Source: Chitinophagaceae bacterium (GTDB lineage Bacteria; Bacteroidota; Bacteroidia; Chitinophagales; Chitinophagaceae). Taken from it: a stretch of 64,000 bases of DNA. Of the stretch, positions 20,261 through 29,921 are shown in pieces. The translations under genes were made by a program, and so were the position numbers. Below the pieces are notes generated by a model. It searched no databases. It saw only the letters and a program-made list of their open reading frames with translations, and had not been told where the DNA came from. How positions within the stretch are numbered: position 1 is the stretch's first letter; each line of letters opens with the position of its first letter. The stretch is taken from assembly GCA_024707305.1 (NCBI GenBank), contig JANPZZ010000022.1, positions 62,001 to 126,000 of the forward strand, written 5' to 3'.

Positions 20261-21494
20261 TTACATTATACGCACAGTTTCGTTCCACGACTCGGAGATG
20301 AGTGTTAGGCCGGGCGTTTTTCCGGGCTCAAAGCTACCTAATTGCGCGTCTATTTGCAAGGCCTTTGCACCATTAATTGTAACCCACTGCAATATGTCTG
20401 CATCGGGAATATTAGGGAAATGAGATCGGATACTGTTTATTTCCGATATAAGACTCAGTTGTGTGTTTGACGCAAGACTGTCGGTGCCAACTACAAGCTG
20501 GAGATTTCGGTTAAAAAGAAGGTTTATATCCGGCAGTTTTTGACCGATATACAAATTTGCATTTGGGCAAAGACACCAGTAAAGGGACGCTGCTGAAAAT
20601 TGTTCAAACCCAAAATCAATATCGTTGTTGTCGGTAACAACATTATGGACAAGTATGTTTTGTGTGGATTGAAGTGTCCTCAACGTGTGCAGGGTGCTTT
20701 TGTCTCCATATTTGCTGATTGCATCGAGCATATCGTCGGGGGGTAGTCCTGCTTTTGAGAAAAAAATCAAGAAACGCACCGGTTCCAAGGCTTAGAAATT
20801 CTTTTTCATCCGCCGATTCCTGCGAATGGATACTTACAACTTTATTTTTTTCAAAATTAGAAATCCGTTCAAAAAGCGCTGGCGAAACAGAGTAGGGAGC
20901 ATGTGGTACAATTGAATTGCCAATGAAGTTTGTTGCATCAGCTTCATTGAACTTTTCCCATACGCCTAAAGCCTGTTGAAACCGTGCGTCAGCTTTCTCA
21001 CTGATAACACCCATCGTTTCAACAAAATTGTAATAGCGGATGCGGCTTTTAGATTTTACCGGAATGCTGTGGGTAGTGTTACAAATGTCGCCAACAGCAA
21101 CAATTCCCTGTTGATACATTTGTTCGTCTGCAAGCGTCATAGCGTGGTTGATTTCCGCAATATCATGTGCACGGTCCTGCATAACATGTAACAGAAATGC
21201 CGGCAGGCCGGTTGCCTGTGGAATGCGGTTGATCATATGGCTCAGCTCCAGGTGGCAATGGCAATTGATTAAACCCGGTGTGAGAATTCCGGTTAGATGT
21301 TGTACATCGCTGCCAGCCGACGCTGCGTCCACAATTGCCTCAATGCGGCCATCTTCCTGCACGATGAGTACTGTGTTGGGCTCATGAAATCTAAATCCAT
21401 CGAACAAACGGGAGGCTGAATACTTTTTAAACAAAATCAAAAAAATTGAATGTGAATGGATTGAACCGTGGGCGAAATCGTTTCCGCAAAGCAC
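20261..21494 (-). CDS. Amidohydrolase, aminodeoxyfutalosine deaminase-like (frameshifted)
   Basis: Metal-dependent deaminase/hydrolase of about 400 residues. Seen: LTPGLINCHCHLELSH (metal-binding HCH), HAPYSVSP, SIHSQES, LVHNVV and LVVGTDSLASN, in the order typical of the TIM-barrel chlorohydrolase/deaminase group that includes futalosine-pathway enzymes for menaquinone. The specific substrate is inference. The frame breaks in A7 at 20760-20766 (plus strand); removing one base gives FLDFFSKAGLPPDD. Start is uncertain: the long frame uses GTG at 21494, but a TTG near 21434 would remove a non-homologous leader. Head-to-head with prfA. Confidence 0.75.
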
Positions 21495-21532
21495 TGCAAA
21501 ATAATGAAATGCAAATTTCCCCTTCCGTGGCT

Positions 21533-21540
21533 TAAATTTG
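21533..21540 (+). promoter_or_regulatory. -7 box of prfA
   Basis: TAAATTTG, an exact match to the Bacteroidota -7 consensus TAnnTTTG, ends 7 bases before the prfA ATG, implying a leaderless or near-leaderless mRNA. No clear TTG was seen 19-21 bases upstream. Confidence 0.45.
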
Positions 21541-21547
21541 CGCCATT

Positions 21548-22612
21548 ATGCTCGACAGACTAGAAGCGATAAAGGCAAGATTTGACCAGTTGGGGGTTTC
21601 GTTGACCAACCCGGAGATTGTTGGCAATAACCGGAAGTTTGCGGAAACAAGCAAAGAATACCGCAGTCTTGAAAAGATTGTGCATGCCCACGATGCTTAC
21701 CGCAAAATTCTGGATGATTTGCAGTTTTACAGGGAAGCACTTGCCGGTGACGATGAGGAATTGCGTGATCTGGCGAAACTGGAGATGCCTGAACTGGAAG
21801 AAAAGAAAGAAGCACAGGAAGCATATATCCGTCAGTTGTTGATTCCCAAGGATCCACAGGATGATAAAAATGCGATTCTTGAAATCAGGGCGGGAACGGG
21901 TGGCGACGAAGCCAGCCTTTTTGCCGGCGATTTGCTGCGTATGTATATGCGCTATTGTGAGCGCCGTGGCTGGAAGACTGCAGTGCTCAGTGAGAATGAA
22001 GGCACGGTGGGTGGATACAAAGAGGTTCAACTGGAAGTTACCGGCGATGATGTATATGGGACTTTGAAATTCGAAAGTGGTGTGCACCGCGTTCAGCGTG
22101 TGCCTGATACGGAAGCATCCGGTCGCGTACACACCTCCGCCGCCACGGTAGCCGTTATGCCTGAAGCGGAGGAAGTGGATTTTGAGCTCAACCCCGCCGA
22201 TGTGAAAATGGAAACAGCCCGAAGTGGTGGTGCGGGCGGACAGAACGTAAACAAGGTGGAAACTAAAGTAATGTTGACGCACCTTCCTACCGGGACTGTA
22301 GTGGTATGTCAAACAGAACGTTCGCAGCTCGGCAACCGCGAAAAAGCGATGCAAATGCTGCGTACCAAATTATATGAAGAACAGGTTCGTAAACAGGAGG
22401 ATGAAATTGCCCGCCACCGTAAGAGCCTTGTAAGCACGGGTGACCGCAGCGCAAAAATCCGTACATACAATTATCCCCAGGGTCGTGTTACCGATCACCG
22501 TATTGGAATGACGCTTTATAATTTACCTGCTGTAATGAATGGCGAGATTGACGAACTGATTGATGCATTGCAGTTTGCAGAAAACGCAGAGAAGCTGGTG
22601 AAGTCGAATTAA
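21548..22612 (+). CDS. prfA: Peptide chain release factor 1
   Basis: A 354-residue class I release factor recognising UAA and UAG. It has the catalytic GGQ in [16 protein letters not shown], the block [20 protein letters not shown], and the C-terminal [19 protein letters not shown]. The combination [14 protein letters not shown] with this length fits RF1 rather than RF2. Intact. Start chosen at the ATG 7 bases after a clear -7 box. No gene follows on this strand for more than 1.8 kb. Confidence 0.95.
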   Translation: MLDRLEAIKARFDQLGVSLTNPEIVGNNRKFAETSKEYRSLEKIVHAHDAYRKILDDLQFYREALAGDDEELRDLAKLEMPELEEKKEAQEAYIRQLLIPKDPQDDKNAILEIRAGTGGDEASLFAGDLLRMYMRYCERRGWKTAVLSENEGTVGGYKEVQLEVTGDDVYGTLKFESGVHRVQRVPDTEASGRVHTSAATVAVMPEAEEVDFELNPADVKMETARSGGAGGQNVNKVETKVMLTHLPTGTVVVCQTERSQLGNREKAMQMLRTKLYEEQVRKQEDEIARHRKSLVSTGDRSAKIRTYNYPQGRVTDHRIGMTLYNLPAVMNGEIDELIDALQFAENAEKLVKSN

Positions 22613-23001
22613 TCGAAATCTTTTCCGGGACAGATTTTTATGATCATCATCGTCTACTAACAGCTGTTAGATGGGTTGAAGATTCATCTGCGTGGCAACC
22701 CTAAATCCCCAATTAATAGTCATTTCTTCCACAGTTTTCCCCTTCCACTCCCCATTTTACCCGGTTGATACGCCATTTTCTACATCCCACGAAGTGGTTA
22801 TTTTTTTGGTACGATTTCTGAAATACCTTTACAGTAGTTCTTTTACAGCCATTAACAATGAAAGCGGAATGAGCCTCGGAAGGCAGCGATAAATGTGGAA
22901 TACTGTGAGCAGGGATGTGACATTTACTTTAAATGATTGTGAGATTTTCTTAATTTAAAGCTTTAGTCTTTCATTAACAGCGCGAGTCGCACTAATGGCA
23001 G
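22613..23001. other. Non-coding stretch after prfA
   Basis: No convincing gene, terminator or repeat unit was found here; the frame at 22692-22892 has no protein-like features. It lacks the 7-8 bp arm units found in most other gaps. Confidence 0.5.
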
Positions 23002-23123
23002 TAAATTTGCGTTATAGATTTCAAATATGCATTCTTTCATACTCTTAGTATAAAAGCAGTCAATTTTCTCATAAGCAGTTAGTTTTGGTTGCGACCCCTG
23101 TTTCTACAGGGGTCTATTTTTTT
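23002..23123 (+). ncRNA. Candidate small RNA with its own -7 box and terminator
   Basis: TAAATTTG at 23002-23009 is an exact Bacteroidota -7 box. About 85 bases later comes a strong terminator: GACCCCTG (23093-23100), loop TTTCTA, CAGGGGTC (23107-23114), then TA and T-rich tail to 23123. The nearest upstream gene on this strand, prfA, ends 480 bases earlier, and there is no reading frame between the two signals, so a stand-alone transcript of about 100-110 nt is plausible. No TTG at the -33 spacing and no known RNA family recognised. Confidence 0.4.
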
Positions 23124-23164
23124 GTACTAACGCCCGCGCGATTTATCAATAAATGACCTGAAGA

Positions 23165-23551
23165 TCAACCCTGTTCACCTTTTGAGTTGCGGCTCCATTT
23201 CCACCACACAAACCATCCGCCCGCAATCGCACCCATTACATCCGCCAGCACATCTCCATTGTCGAACGACCTGTTTTTTACAAAATACAACTGCACATAC
23301 TCCATTGCAAGGCCGTATAAACTAAACGCAACAACCAGGGAGATGATGGTACGCAACGCAAGTTGCCGGTTACGATAACGATAAAATCCCCATGCTCCCA
23401 ACAACACCAATGAGGCAATCAATCCGATGTGCACCCATTTGTCGAACCAGATCTTATCGAGCCATGATGTTTTAGGGAGCGAGCTGCCGGGCCACGTGAA
23501 TAACACCGTGCAGACAATGAACCAGCAGAAAACGGGAAGAAAGAAACGCAT
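23165..23551 (-). CDS. VanZ-like family membrane protein
   Basis: 128 residues from MRFFLPVFCWFIVC at 23551; the longer frame upstream translates a repeat array (HFLISPF-type residues) and is rejected. Four hydrophobic segments and the family features DKWVHIGLIASLVLLG and SFDNGDVLADVMGAIAGG match VanZ-like proteins. Function of most family members is unknown; the founder affects teicoplanin sensitivity. The start codon directly touches an arm-core-arm element, so its leader is repeat DNA. Confidence 0.85.
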   Translation of the reverse strand: MRFFLPVFCWFIVCTVLFTWPGSSLPKTSWLDKIWFDKWVHIGLIASLVLLGAWGFYRYRNRQLALRTIISLVVAFSLYGLAMEYVQLYFVKNRSFDNGDVLADVMGAIAGGWFVWWKWSRNSKGEQG

Positions 23552-23880
23552 AGAAGAATGGGGAAATGTGGGAATGAGGAAATGAGGAAATGGGGAAATG
23601 TGGAAATGGGGAAATGTGAAAAATGGGGAAATGAGAAAATGTGAAAATGGGGAAATGAGGAAATGTGAAAATGAGGAAATCTGACAAACTATCTGTTTCC
23701 GCTTTTTCACGAGCCTTTTTTCACGTTTGCCGTTTCACGTTTGCCGAATCTCACGTTTGCCGTTTGCCGAATCTCACGCCTCACGCCTCACGCCTCACGT
23801 TTGCCGTTTGCCGTTTGCCGATTGCCGTTTCCCGTTTGCCGTTTGCCGTTTCCCGTTTCCCGTCTCCCGTATGTCTCCTC
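23552..23880. repeat. Arm-core-arm element, A units left and B units right
   Basis: Left arm 23556-23680 is a long array of the 8-mer GGAAATGW (GGAAATGT, GGAAATGA, GGAAATGG). The right arm, about 23720-23870, is a B array of CGTTTGC and CTCACGC units. The core 23681-23719 is unique. It fills the whole space between the vanZ-like start and the end of gcvH. Confidence 0.8.
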
Positions 23881-23888
23881 ACGTGGAA

Positions 23889-24266
23889 TTAGCTCACCAG
23901 GCTTTCATATCCCGCAGCATCCAGCAATGCGGCTACGTCATCAGGGTTTTCAACAGTCATTTTCACCATCCATCCTTTACCATAAGGATCCTGGTTGATA
24001 AGTTCAGGAGCATCAGCCAGTTCGGCATTCAGCTCGGTGATAGTGCCATTAACAGGCAGATAAAGATCAGAAACTGTTTTTACCGCTTCTACGGTACCAA
24101 ATACATCGCCGGCATTCAATGATTTACCGATGGTTTCAACTTCTACAAATACAATGTCACCCAGTTCGCCTTGTGCGAATTCGGTAATGCCAACAGTTGC
24201 TACATTACCTTCCAGGCTGATCCATTCATGGTCTTTGGTATACCTAAGATTTGCGGGAAAATTCAT
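23889..24266 (-). CDS. gcvH: Glycine cleavage system H protein
   Basis: 126 residues from [20 protein letters not shown] (start 24266; seven residues of a longer frame are dropped). The lipoyl-Lys site lies in [19 protein letters not shown]. It shuttles the aminomethyl group between the P, T and L proteins of the glycine cleavage complex. None of the partner genes is nearby. Intact and standard in length. Confidence 0.96.
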   Translation of the reverse strand: MNFPANLRYTKDHEWISLEGNVATVGITEFAQGELGDIVFVEVETIGKSLNAGDVFGTVEAVKTVSDLYLPVNGTITELNAELADAPELINQDPYGKGWMVKMTVENPDDVAALLDAAGYESLVS

Positions 24267-24420
24267 AATGAATAATTTATAGCGCAAATATGGGGAAATC
24301 GCCGGTATGTACCACGTAAGGCGCGCGAATTTTTTCGCAGTTTACCGGAAAAATCACGCCGTTCATGCCATTATTCAGACCACTTGTCGGTCGATACTTC
24401 ATAACTCTCCTGCGCAGCAA

Positions 24421-24428
24421 TACCTTTG
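24421..24428 (+). promoter_or_regulatory. -7 box of the TonB receptor gene at 24461
   Basis: TACCTTTG matches TAnnTTTG exactly, 33 bases before the ATG. The gap 24267-24420 shows nothing else of note and no clear -33 TTG. Confidence 0.45.
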
Positions 24429-24460
24429 ACCCACCTTATCCCACAAAAGAAGGTATAATT

Positions 24461-26920
24461 ATGAGAAAAATTTTTTTGATTGCCGTATCACTGCTGTTTA
24501 CAAACATTTTATTTGCCCAGAAAATTGCGGGCGTCGTTAAAGACCAACAAGGCAAAGGCCTTGACAAAACAACTGTATCCCTTCTGAATGCTAAAGATTC
24601 ATCTGTTGTAAAACTGGCGGTTACAGATGAAGCAGGTAAGTTCTCCGTTGAAACCACCGGTGGAAGTTTCCTGTTAAGTCTTTCTCACGTTGGTTTTATT
24701 CCCCAGTTAACCAAAGTGGTAGAAGTGCAGGGAGCTGATGTTAATATTGGCGAACTAATCATGGAAAAACTGGAATCTGCGCTGGCGGGTGTAACTGTTA
24801 CGTCGCAAAAGCCCATGATCGAAGTAAGAGCCGACAAAACGATTTTGAATGTGGAAGGTACGATCAACGCACAGGGGCAGGATGCATTTGAATTGCTGCG
24901 CAAAAGCCCCGGTGTTATTATCGACAAAGATGATAACCTGAGCCTCGCCGGTAAAAATGGTGTACAGGTTTATATTGATGGCAAACCAAGCCCGCTTTCA
25001 GGTGCTGATCTGGCCAATTACCTGAAAAGCATGCAATCATCGCAAATTGAAGCGGTAGAGCTGATTACAAACCCTTCAGCAAAATATGAAGCGGCAGGTA
25101 ATGCAGGAATCATTAACATCAAATTGAAAAAGAATAAATCGTTTGGTACTAACGGATCAGTGAATGCCGGCTATTCTATCGGTACTTTTCCAAAATACAA
25201 TGGCGGGCTGTCGCTGAATCACCGCAATAAAAAAGTGAACCTGTTCGGTAACTATAACATCAACAACGGCGAAAACGTTAGCCGTATGGTGAGCACAAGT
25301 ACGCGTTTTGATACATTGTTTGCACAACAAAACCGTGTTGTTTTTCAGAACAACAGCCACGGATTCAAAGCGGGCATGGATTATTTCGCGGGAGCCAAAA
25401 CGATCGTTGGCGTTACGGTAAATGGCAACCTGGCCAGCAACGATATCCATACCGCCGGTCCAATGGTGTTTACCCACGTTCCTACAAACACAATTGATCG
25501 CACACTTGTTGCCAATAACCGAAATGATATTAAACGTGATAATATCAATGCAAACCTGAACTATCGTTATGCGGTAACGGGTGGTACAGAGTTGAATATT
25601 GACGCCGATTATGGATTCTTTAATATCCGTGGCGATCAGTTTCAACCCAACTATTATCTCGATTACCCCAGTCGTGATACCATTCATCAAGCAATCTATA
25701 ATATGATTGCGCCTACCGACATTGATCTGTATAGTATAAAAGCAGATTATGAGCAGAACTATCGCGGCGGTCGCCTGGGAATTGGTGGTAAAATTGGTTT
25801 TGTAAATACCGACAATGATTTTCAACGCTACAATGTATTTCCTTCAGGAAAAGTTTTAGATACTTTGAAGAGCAACAAGTTTGCTTACAAAGAAAACATC
25901 AATGCGGTGTATGTCAACTATAATAAGGGTTTCAAAGGATTTATGATGCAGGTTGGTTTGCGCGTTGAGAATACGCATGCCAAAGGAACATCAGAAGGCT
26001 ACAAGCAATTGCAAAACGGCTATTATGAAGAGTACGATAGCAGCTTCAACCGCAATTACACGGATTTCTTCCCAAGTGCTGCACTTACGTTGAATAAAAA
26101 CCCGATGAACCAGTGGAGTTTTAGCTACAGCCGTCGTATCGACCGCCCTGCTTACCAGGATCTGAATCCATTTGAGTTCAAGCTGAATGAGTATACTTAC
26201 ATGAAAGGTAATACACAACTTCAGCCGCAATACACCAACAGCTTTGGTATTACGAATATTTACAAGTTCCGATTAACCACAGCGTTGAATTATAGCCATG
26301 TAAAAGACATTTTTGCACAGATACCTGACACAGTAGAAAAAACAAAAGGCTTTCTGTACAAGCAAAACCTGGCTACACAAGATATCGTGAGCCTGAATGT
26401 GAGTTATCCTTTCCAGTACAAATGGTATAGCTTCTTTGCTACTGCGAATGCTTTCTATTCTTATTACAAAGCAAATCTGGGTGGCGGCGACCGTAACATT
26501 GAGCAGGGTGTGTTCTCGTTCACTTACTTTATGCAGAACTCATTCAAATTGGGTAAAGGCTGGACAGGCGAAATCAGTGGATACTACAGTGCGCCTACCT
26601 TGTGGCAGGGTGTGTTTAAGTCGAAAGCGCTTGGTTTCGTAGATGTGGGACTTCAAAAGCAGTTGTTCGAGAACAAAGCAACGCTTCGTGTGGGGGTGAG
26701 CGATATCTTCCGCACACTGAAATGGCAGGGCACATCCAATTTTACCGGTGCCAACATGATGGCGAGAGGTAACTGGGAAAGCCGTCTGTTGAAAGTGAAC
26801 TTCTCATATCGCTTTGGTAACTCGCAAGTGAAAGCAGCCCGTCAGCGTAAGAGCGCAATTGAAGAAGAAAATAAACGTGCAAACCAGTCAGGTGGCCAAA
26901 TAGGTGGACCGGCACAGTAG
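24461..26920 (+). CDS. Outer-membrane beta-barrel receptor with carboxypeptidase-like N-domain
   Basis: 819 residues from MRKIFLIAVSLLFTNILFAQ (signal peptide); the frame upstream to 24365 is dropped because it precedes the signal peptide and -7 box. Order: CarboxypepD_reg-like domain (KIAGVVKDQQGKGLDKTTVS), plug (ITNPSAKYEAAGNAGIINIK), then a C-terminal barrel of the OMP_b-brl_3 type, ending in a Gln/Gly tail. Not of the SusC type and no SusD partner, so it may import a metal chelate or small ligand. Intact. Its stop TAG is followed immediately by an A-type repeat array. Confidence 0.9.
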   Translation: MRKIFLIAVSLLFTNILFAQKIAGVVKDQQGKGLDKTTVSLLNAKDSSVVKLAVTDEAGKFSVETTGGSFLLSLSHVGFIPQLTKVVEVQGADVNIGELIMEKLESALAGVTVTSQKPMIEVRADKTILNVEGTINAQGQDAFELLRKSPGVIIDKDDNLSLAGKNGVQVYIDGKPSPLSGADLANYLKSMQSSQIEAVELITNPSAKYEAAGNAGIINIKLKKNKSFGTNGSVNAGYSIGTFPKYNGGLSLNHRNKKVNLFGNYNINNGENVSRMVSTSTRFDTLFAQQNRVVFQNNSHGFKAGMDYFAGAKTIVGVTVNGNLASNDIHTAGPMVFTHVPTNTIDRTLVANNRNDIKRDNINANLNYRYAVTGGTELNIDADYGFFNIRGDQFQPNYYLDYPSRDTIHQAIYNMIAPTDIDLYSIKADYEQNYRGGRLGIGGKIGFVNTDNDFQRYNVFPSGKVLDTLKSNKFAYKENINAVYVNYNKGFKGFMMQVGLRVENTHAKGTSEGYKQLQNGYYEEYDSSFNRNYTDFFPSAALTLNKNPMNQWSFSYSRRIDRPAYQDLNPFEFKLNEYTYMKGNTQLQPQYTNSFGITNIYKFRLTTALNYSHVKDIFAQIPDTVEKTKGFLYKQNLATQDIVSLNVSYPFQYKWYSFFATANAFYSYYKANLGGGDRNIEQGVFSFTYFMQNSFKLGKGWTGEISGYYSAPTLWQGVFKSKALGFVDVGLQKQLFENKATLRVGVSDIFRTLKWQGTSNFTGANMMARGNWESRLLKVNFSYRFGNSQVKAARQRKSAIEEENKRANQSGGQIGGPAQ

Positions 26921-27196
26921 AAATGAGGGAATGAGGAAATGAGGGAATGTGGAAATGAGGAAATGAGGAAATGTGGAAATGAGGGAATGTGGAAATCGTA
27001 AGGCGTGAGAAACCGCAAGCGCCAAACGTGAATAAAGGAGAGCCCGGAGTTTTTAACTCCGGGCTCTCCTTGCTGCGATAGACAGCAGGTAAGGTTTAGA
27101 GAATCGTTTGAATGCATGCACGGTCGCGCTGCAGCGCGACCCTACACCTAAAATGTATTTCTTGCCGCTTGCCGCTTGCCGTTTCTCACGATCTCC
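26921..27196. repeat. Arm-core-arm element with an embedded 16-bp hairpin and 20-bp palindrome
   Basis: Left arm: GGAAATGW-type units from 26923 to about 26997, then B units (GCGTGAGAAACC, GCCAAACGTG). Right arm 27168-27196: TTGCCGC units and TCTCACG. In the core, 27036-27051 pairs perfectly with 27055-27070 (GAGCCCGG/CCGGGCTC stem), which can end transcription between the two convergent genes, and 27122-27141 is the perfect palindrome GGTCGCGCTGCAGCGCGACC. Confidence 0.75.
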
Positions 27197-27886
27197 TCTT
27201 CACCAACTTCATCTTAATAATCTTTACATTCTCTACCGGACGGTCGCGATCGGGGCCTTTGCTGGTTTGTACTGCGGCGATGTTGTCTATAACATCGAGT
27301 CCTTTTACTGTTTCACCAAAAACGGTATAGTTTTCATCTAAATGTGGTACGCCGCCAATGGTTGAATATGCGGCACGGCGTTCCTGCGGTATTTTTTTCT
27401 TCAGGCGGTATGTTTCAAGTGAATCCAAACCGGCGGAAGTATATACACGTCCCTGTACAAGATAGAACTGGCTTCCACTGCTGGCTTTTTCTGGGTTTAC
27501 GTCATCGCCCATACGTGCAGCAGCAATCACTCCTTTTTATGGAAAAGGCTGGTGCGGAATTCTGCCGGAACGGTGTAACCGGGACCGCCATTTCCCAGCG
27601 GCTGACCTGCAGGTGCCTGTTTGCTGTTGGGATCACCGGCCTGGATCATAAACTGCGAAATGACCCTGTGAAACAGAATACTGTCGTAATAATTTTGTTT
27701 CACCAGTTTAATAAAATTATCACGATGCAGCGGTGTGGAATCCGAGAGACGGATCGTGATATCACCCATACTGGTTTGAATCAACACATCGCGTTTGCGG
27801 TCTTTTTTCTTAATCTTAATTTCTTTTTGTGCGAGCGATGGGAGGCTTAACAAAACCGCAATCAGCGGTAGTAACAGGCGTTTCAT
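27186..27886 (-). CDS. Cyclophilin-type peptidyl-prolyl isomerase, exported (frameshifted)
   Basis: About 233 residues: signal peptide (MKRLLLPLIAVLLSLPSLAQ), then a cyclophilin fold with ILFHRVISQFMIQAGDP, AAARMGDDVNPEKASSGSQF and ENYTVFGETVKGLDVID. It speeds proline isomerisation in exported proteins. The frame breaks in T5 at 27534-27538 (plus strand); here one base is missing, and adding it gives FHKKGVIAAARMGDD. The TGA stop lies inside the first B-type repeat unit (TCGTGAGAAACGGCAAG). Confidence 0.92.
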
Positions 27887-27931
27887 GAATGTTTGTGGTT
27901 GATGATGGAAGTATTTTGTTTTGAATATAAT

Positions 27932-28276
27932 TTACAATCCCAGTTCTTCAAAGTACAACAATACATGATCTTTCAAAAAGTTCTCCTGGTCAATGGGATT
28001 CATATCGGGCATGGGTTTTAACTGTTTGTAATGCGGCCAGCCTTCTTCATCCACCCGTTCCAGTTCAAAATAACCGCTATTGGTCAGCAGCCTGCAGATG
28101 GCAATATGCATCAGGTCCTGCTTTTGTTCTTTCGTAAACTTCTTCCTGATATTGCCCAGTTCCTGGATGCCAATCAGGAAAAGGATGGATTCCATATCAG
28201 GTTTTTTATTGAACCGTTCTACCAGCTTCGCCTCCAGGTTCCACCAGCGTAATTGTATATCATTTTGAGGATTCAT
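27932..28276 (-). CDS. Conserved Bacteroidota protein of unknown function
   Basis: 114 residues, cytoplasmic, mainly helical (MNPQNDIQLRWWNLEAKLVE, FTKEQKQDLMHIAICRLL). No signal peptide, membrane segment or catalytic motif. It lies upstream of the cyclophilin gene in the same direction and head-to-head with serS. The sequence looks like a real, compact domain, but I do not know its function. Confidence 0.7.
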   Translation of the reverse strand: MNPQNDIQLRWWNLEAKLVERFNKKPDMESILFLIGIQELGNIRKKFTKEQKQDLMHIAICRLLTNSGYFELERVDEEGWPHYKQLKPMPDMNPIDQENFLKDHVLLYFEELGL

Positions 28277-28353
28277 AGGCTCAAAGGTACGCGGCGAACC
28301 CGAAACCTTGTCGGCGGTTGTTTCAGTTTTGCATTGCAGACCGAGGTATAACG

Positions 28354-28384
28354 TTTTCCGTGTGGCGATTCTCGCTTAACTTTG
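28354..28384 (+). promoter_or_regulatory. Candidate promoter of serS
   Basis: TAACTTTG at 28377-28384 matches the -7 box exactly and TTTTCC at 28354-28359 sits at -33 spacing. The ATG follows 14 bases after the -7 box. Confidence 0.5.
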
Positions 28385-28398
28385 CAAAAATTTGCACC

Positions 28399-29673
28399 AT
28401 GCTCCAGATCGCTCAATTGCGTAATGACCCGGAAGGGGTGAAGATAAAATTGCAGAAAAAGAGGTTTAAAGAATTAGGGCTTGTTGACGAAGTGTTGCGC
28501 CTCGACGACCAGCGGAAGAAATTGCAATTGGAGTTTGACAATACACAATCACAGGTAAATAGCGCTTCCAAAGAAATTGGCATGTTGATGGGCAAGGGCC
28601 AAAAGGAAGAAGCCGAAGCCAAAAAAAGTGAAGTAGCCACGCTGAAAGCAGCTTTGCAGCCTATACAGGACCAGCTACGCCAGGTGGAGGAAAGCCTGCA
28701 AAGCGAGCTGGTGAAACTGCCCAACCTTCCTTCAGACAAAGTGCCCGAAGGTGTTGATTTGAACGACAACGTAGTGGTGCGTGAAGGTGGCGTGAAACCC
28801 AATCTCCCCGCCGGAGCCAAACCACACTGGGATCTGATTCGCGAATATGATATTATCGACTTTGAAACCGGCGCAAAAATTACCGGCAGCGGTTTTCCTT
28901 TATACAAAGGCCAGGGTGCGAAATTACAACGTGCGCTAATCCAGTATTTCCTCGACTTCAACACAGCAGCCGGGTATACTGAATACCTGCCGCCATTTAT
29001 GGTGAATGAAGATTCTGCTTATGGCACCGGCCAGTTGCCCGATAAAGAAGGGCAGATGTACCATATGCCCGCTGATAAATTTTATATGATCCCCACATCT
29101 GAGGTTCCGGTTACAAATATTTACAGGGATCAGATTATTAAAGAATCGGAGTTGCCCATTCGCATGACCGCTTACAGCCCCTGCTTTCGTCGTGAGGCGG
29201 GAAGTTTTGGAAAAGATGTGCGCGGCCTGAATCGTGTACACCAGTTTGATAAAGTAGAGATTGTACAGATTGTAAAACCAGCAGACAGTGAAGCGGCGCA
29301 CGCGCAAATGGTGGAACATGTGGAGCGTTTGCTGCAGTCGCTTGAACTACCTTATCGCATTCTCGCACTTTGCGGCGGCGATATGAGTTTTACATCAGCT
29401 ATTACATACGATTTTGAAGTGTATAGCGCAGCGCAGAAGCGTTGGCTGGAGGTAAGTTCAGTTTCCAACTTTGAAGCATACCAAACCAACCGGATGAAAA
29501 TCCGCTATAAAGATGAGAAGGGCAAAACACAATTGCTGCACTCATTGAATGGCAGCTCACTCGCACTGCCACGCATCGTGGCCTGCCTCCTCGAAAACAA
29601 CCAAACCAAACAGGGCATCCGCATTCCCGAAGCAGTGAGGGGGTATTTTGGGAAGGAGTGGCTGGCTCAATGA
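28399..29673 (+). CDS. serS: Seryl-tRNA synthetase
   Basis: 424 residues from MLQIAQLRNDPEG; the frame starting at 28318 is longer but crosses the promoter. N-terminal coiled-coil arm (about residues 30-105) that grips the tRNA, then the class II core with motif 2 (FRREAGSFGKDVRGLNRVHQF) and motif 3 (NGSSLALPRIVACLLENNQ). Intact, essential, charges tRNA(Ser) and tRNA(Sec). The TGA stop is also the first three bases of a TGATCGATGATCGATG repeat array. Confidence 0.96.
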   Translation: MLQIAQLRNDPEGVKIKLQKKRFKELGLVDEVLRLDDQRKKLQLEFDNTQSQVNSASKEIGMLMGKGQKEEAEAKKSEVATLKAALQPIQDQLRQVEESLQSELVKLPNLPSDKVPEGVDLNDNVVVREGGVKPNLPAGAKPHWDLIREYDIIDFETGAKITGSGFPLYKGQGAKLQRALIQYFLDFNTAAGYTEYLPPFMVNEDSAYGTGQLPDKEGQMYHMPADKFYMIPTSEVPVTNIYRDQIIKESELPIRMTAYSPCFRREAGSFGKDVRGLNRVHQFDKVEIVQIVKPADSEAAHAQMVEHVERLLQSLELPYRILALCGGDMSFTSAITYDFEVYSAAQKRWLEVSSVSNFEAYQTNRMKIRYKDEKGKTQLLHSLNGSSLALPRIVACLLENNQTKQGIRIPEAVRGYFGKEWLAQ

Positions 29674-29874
29674 TCGATGATCGATGTTCGATGATCGATG
29701 TCCGATGACCGATGTCGGATGGACGATGAAGTTTTCAACTGCGAAAACCCCACCCAATTTTGGGATCGGTATACCTGCATGCGAGACCTTCTTCGATCAT
29801 CGACCATCCACCATCGACCATCCACCATCGACCATCCACCATCCACCATCCACCATCGATCATCTACCATCGAA
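29671..29874. repeat. Arm-core-arm element, C units, starting at the serS stop codon
   Basis: Left arm 29671-29729 is TGATCGA/TGTTCGA/TGTCCGA units beginning with the serS TGA. Right arm 29789-29874 is ATCGACC/ATCCACC units, inverted. The core 29730-29788 contains GGATCGGTATACCTGCATGC at 29763-29782, shared with the other C elements. No gene. Confidence 0.8.
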
Positions 29875-29921
29875 TTTAAACCTTCCCCCCTTTCTCCGGT
29901 CTCAACTGAAATTTTTGCTGC

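Noticed and set aside
18342..20288. Longer start of the dihaem peroxidase at 20288
   Set aside because: It would overlap the upstream amidohydrolase stop and adds ten residues ahead of a clear signal peptide starting at 20258.
23552..23710. Proteins rich in SFPHFHIS/FPHFLIS-type residues in several gaps (also near 35459, 61056, 62367)
   Set aside because: They are direct translations of the CATTTTCACATTTCC repeat arms in one frame and have no start or domain features of their own.
25157..25825. A 222-residue minus-strand frame inside the TonB receptor gene
   Set aside because: It is antisense to a well-supported receptor domain and lacks family features; the receptor frame is intact.
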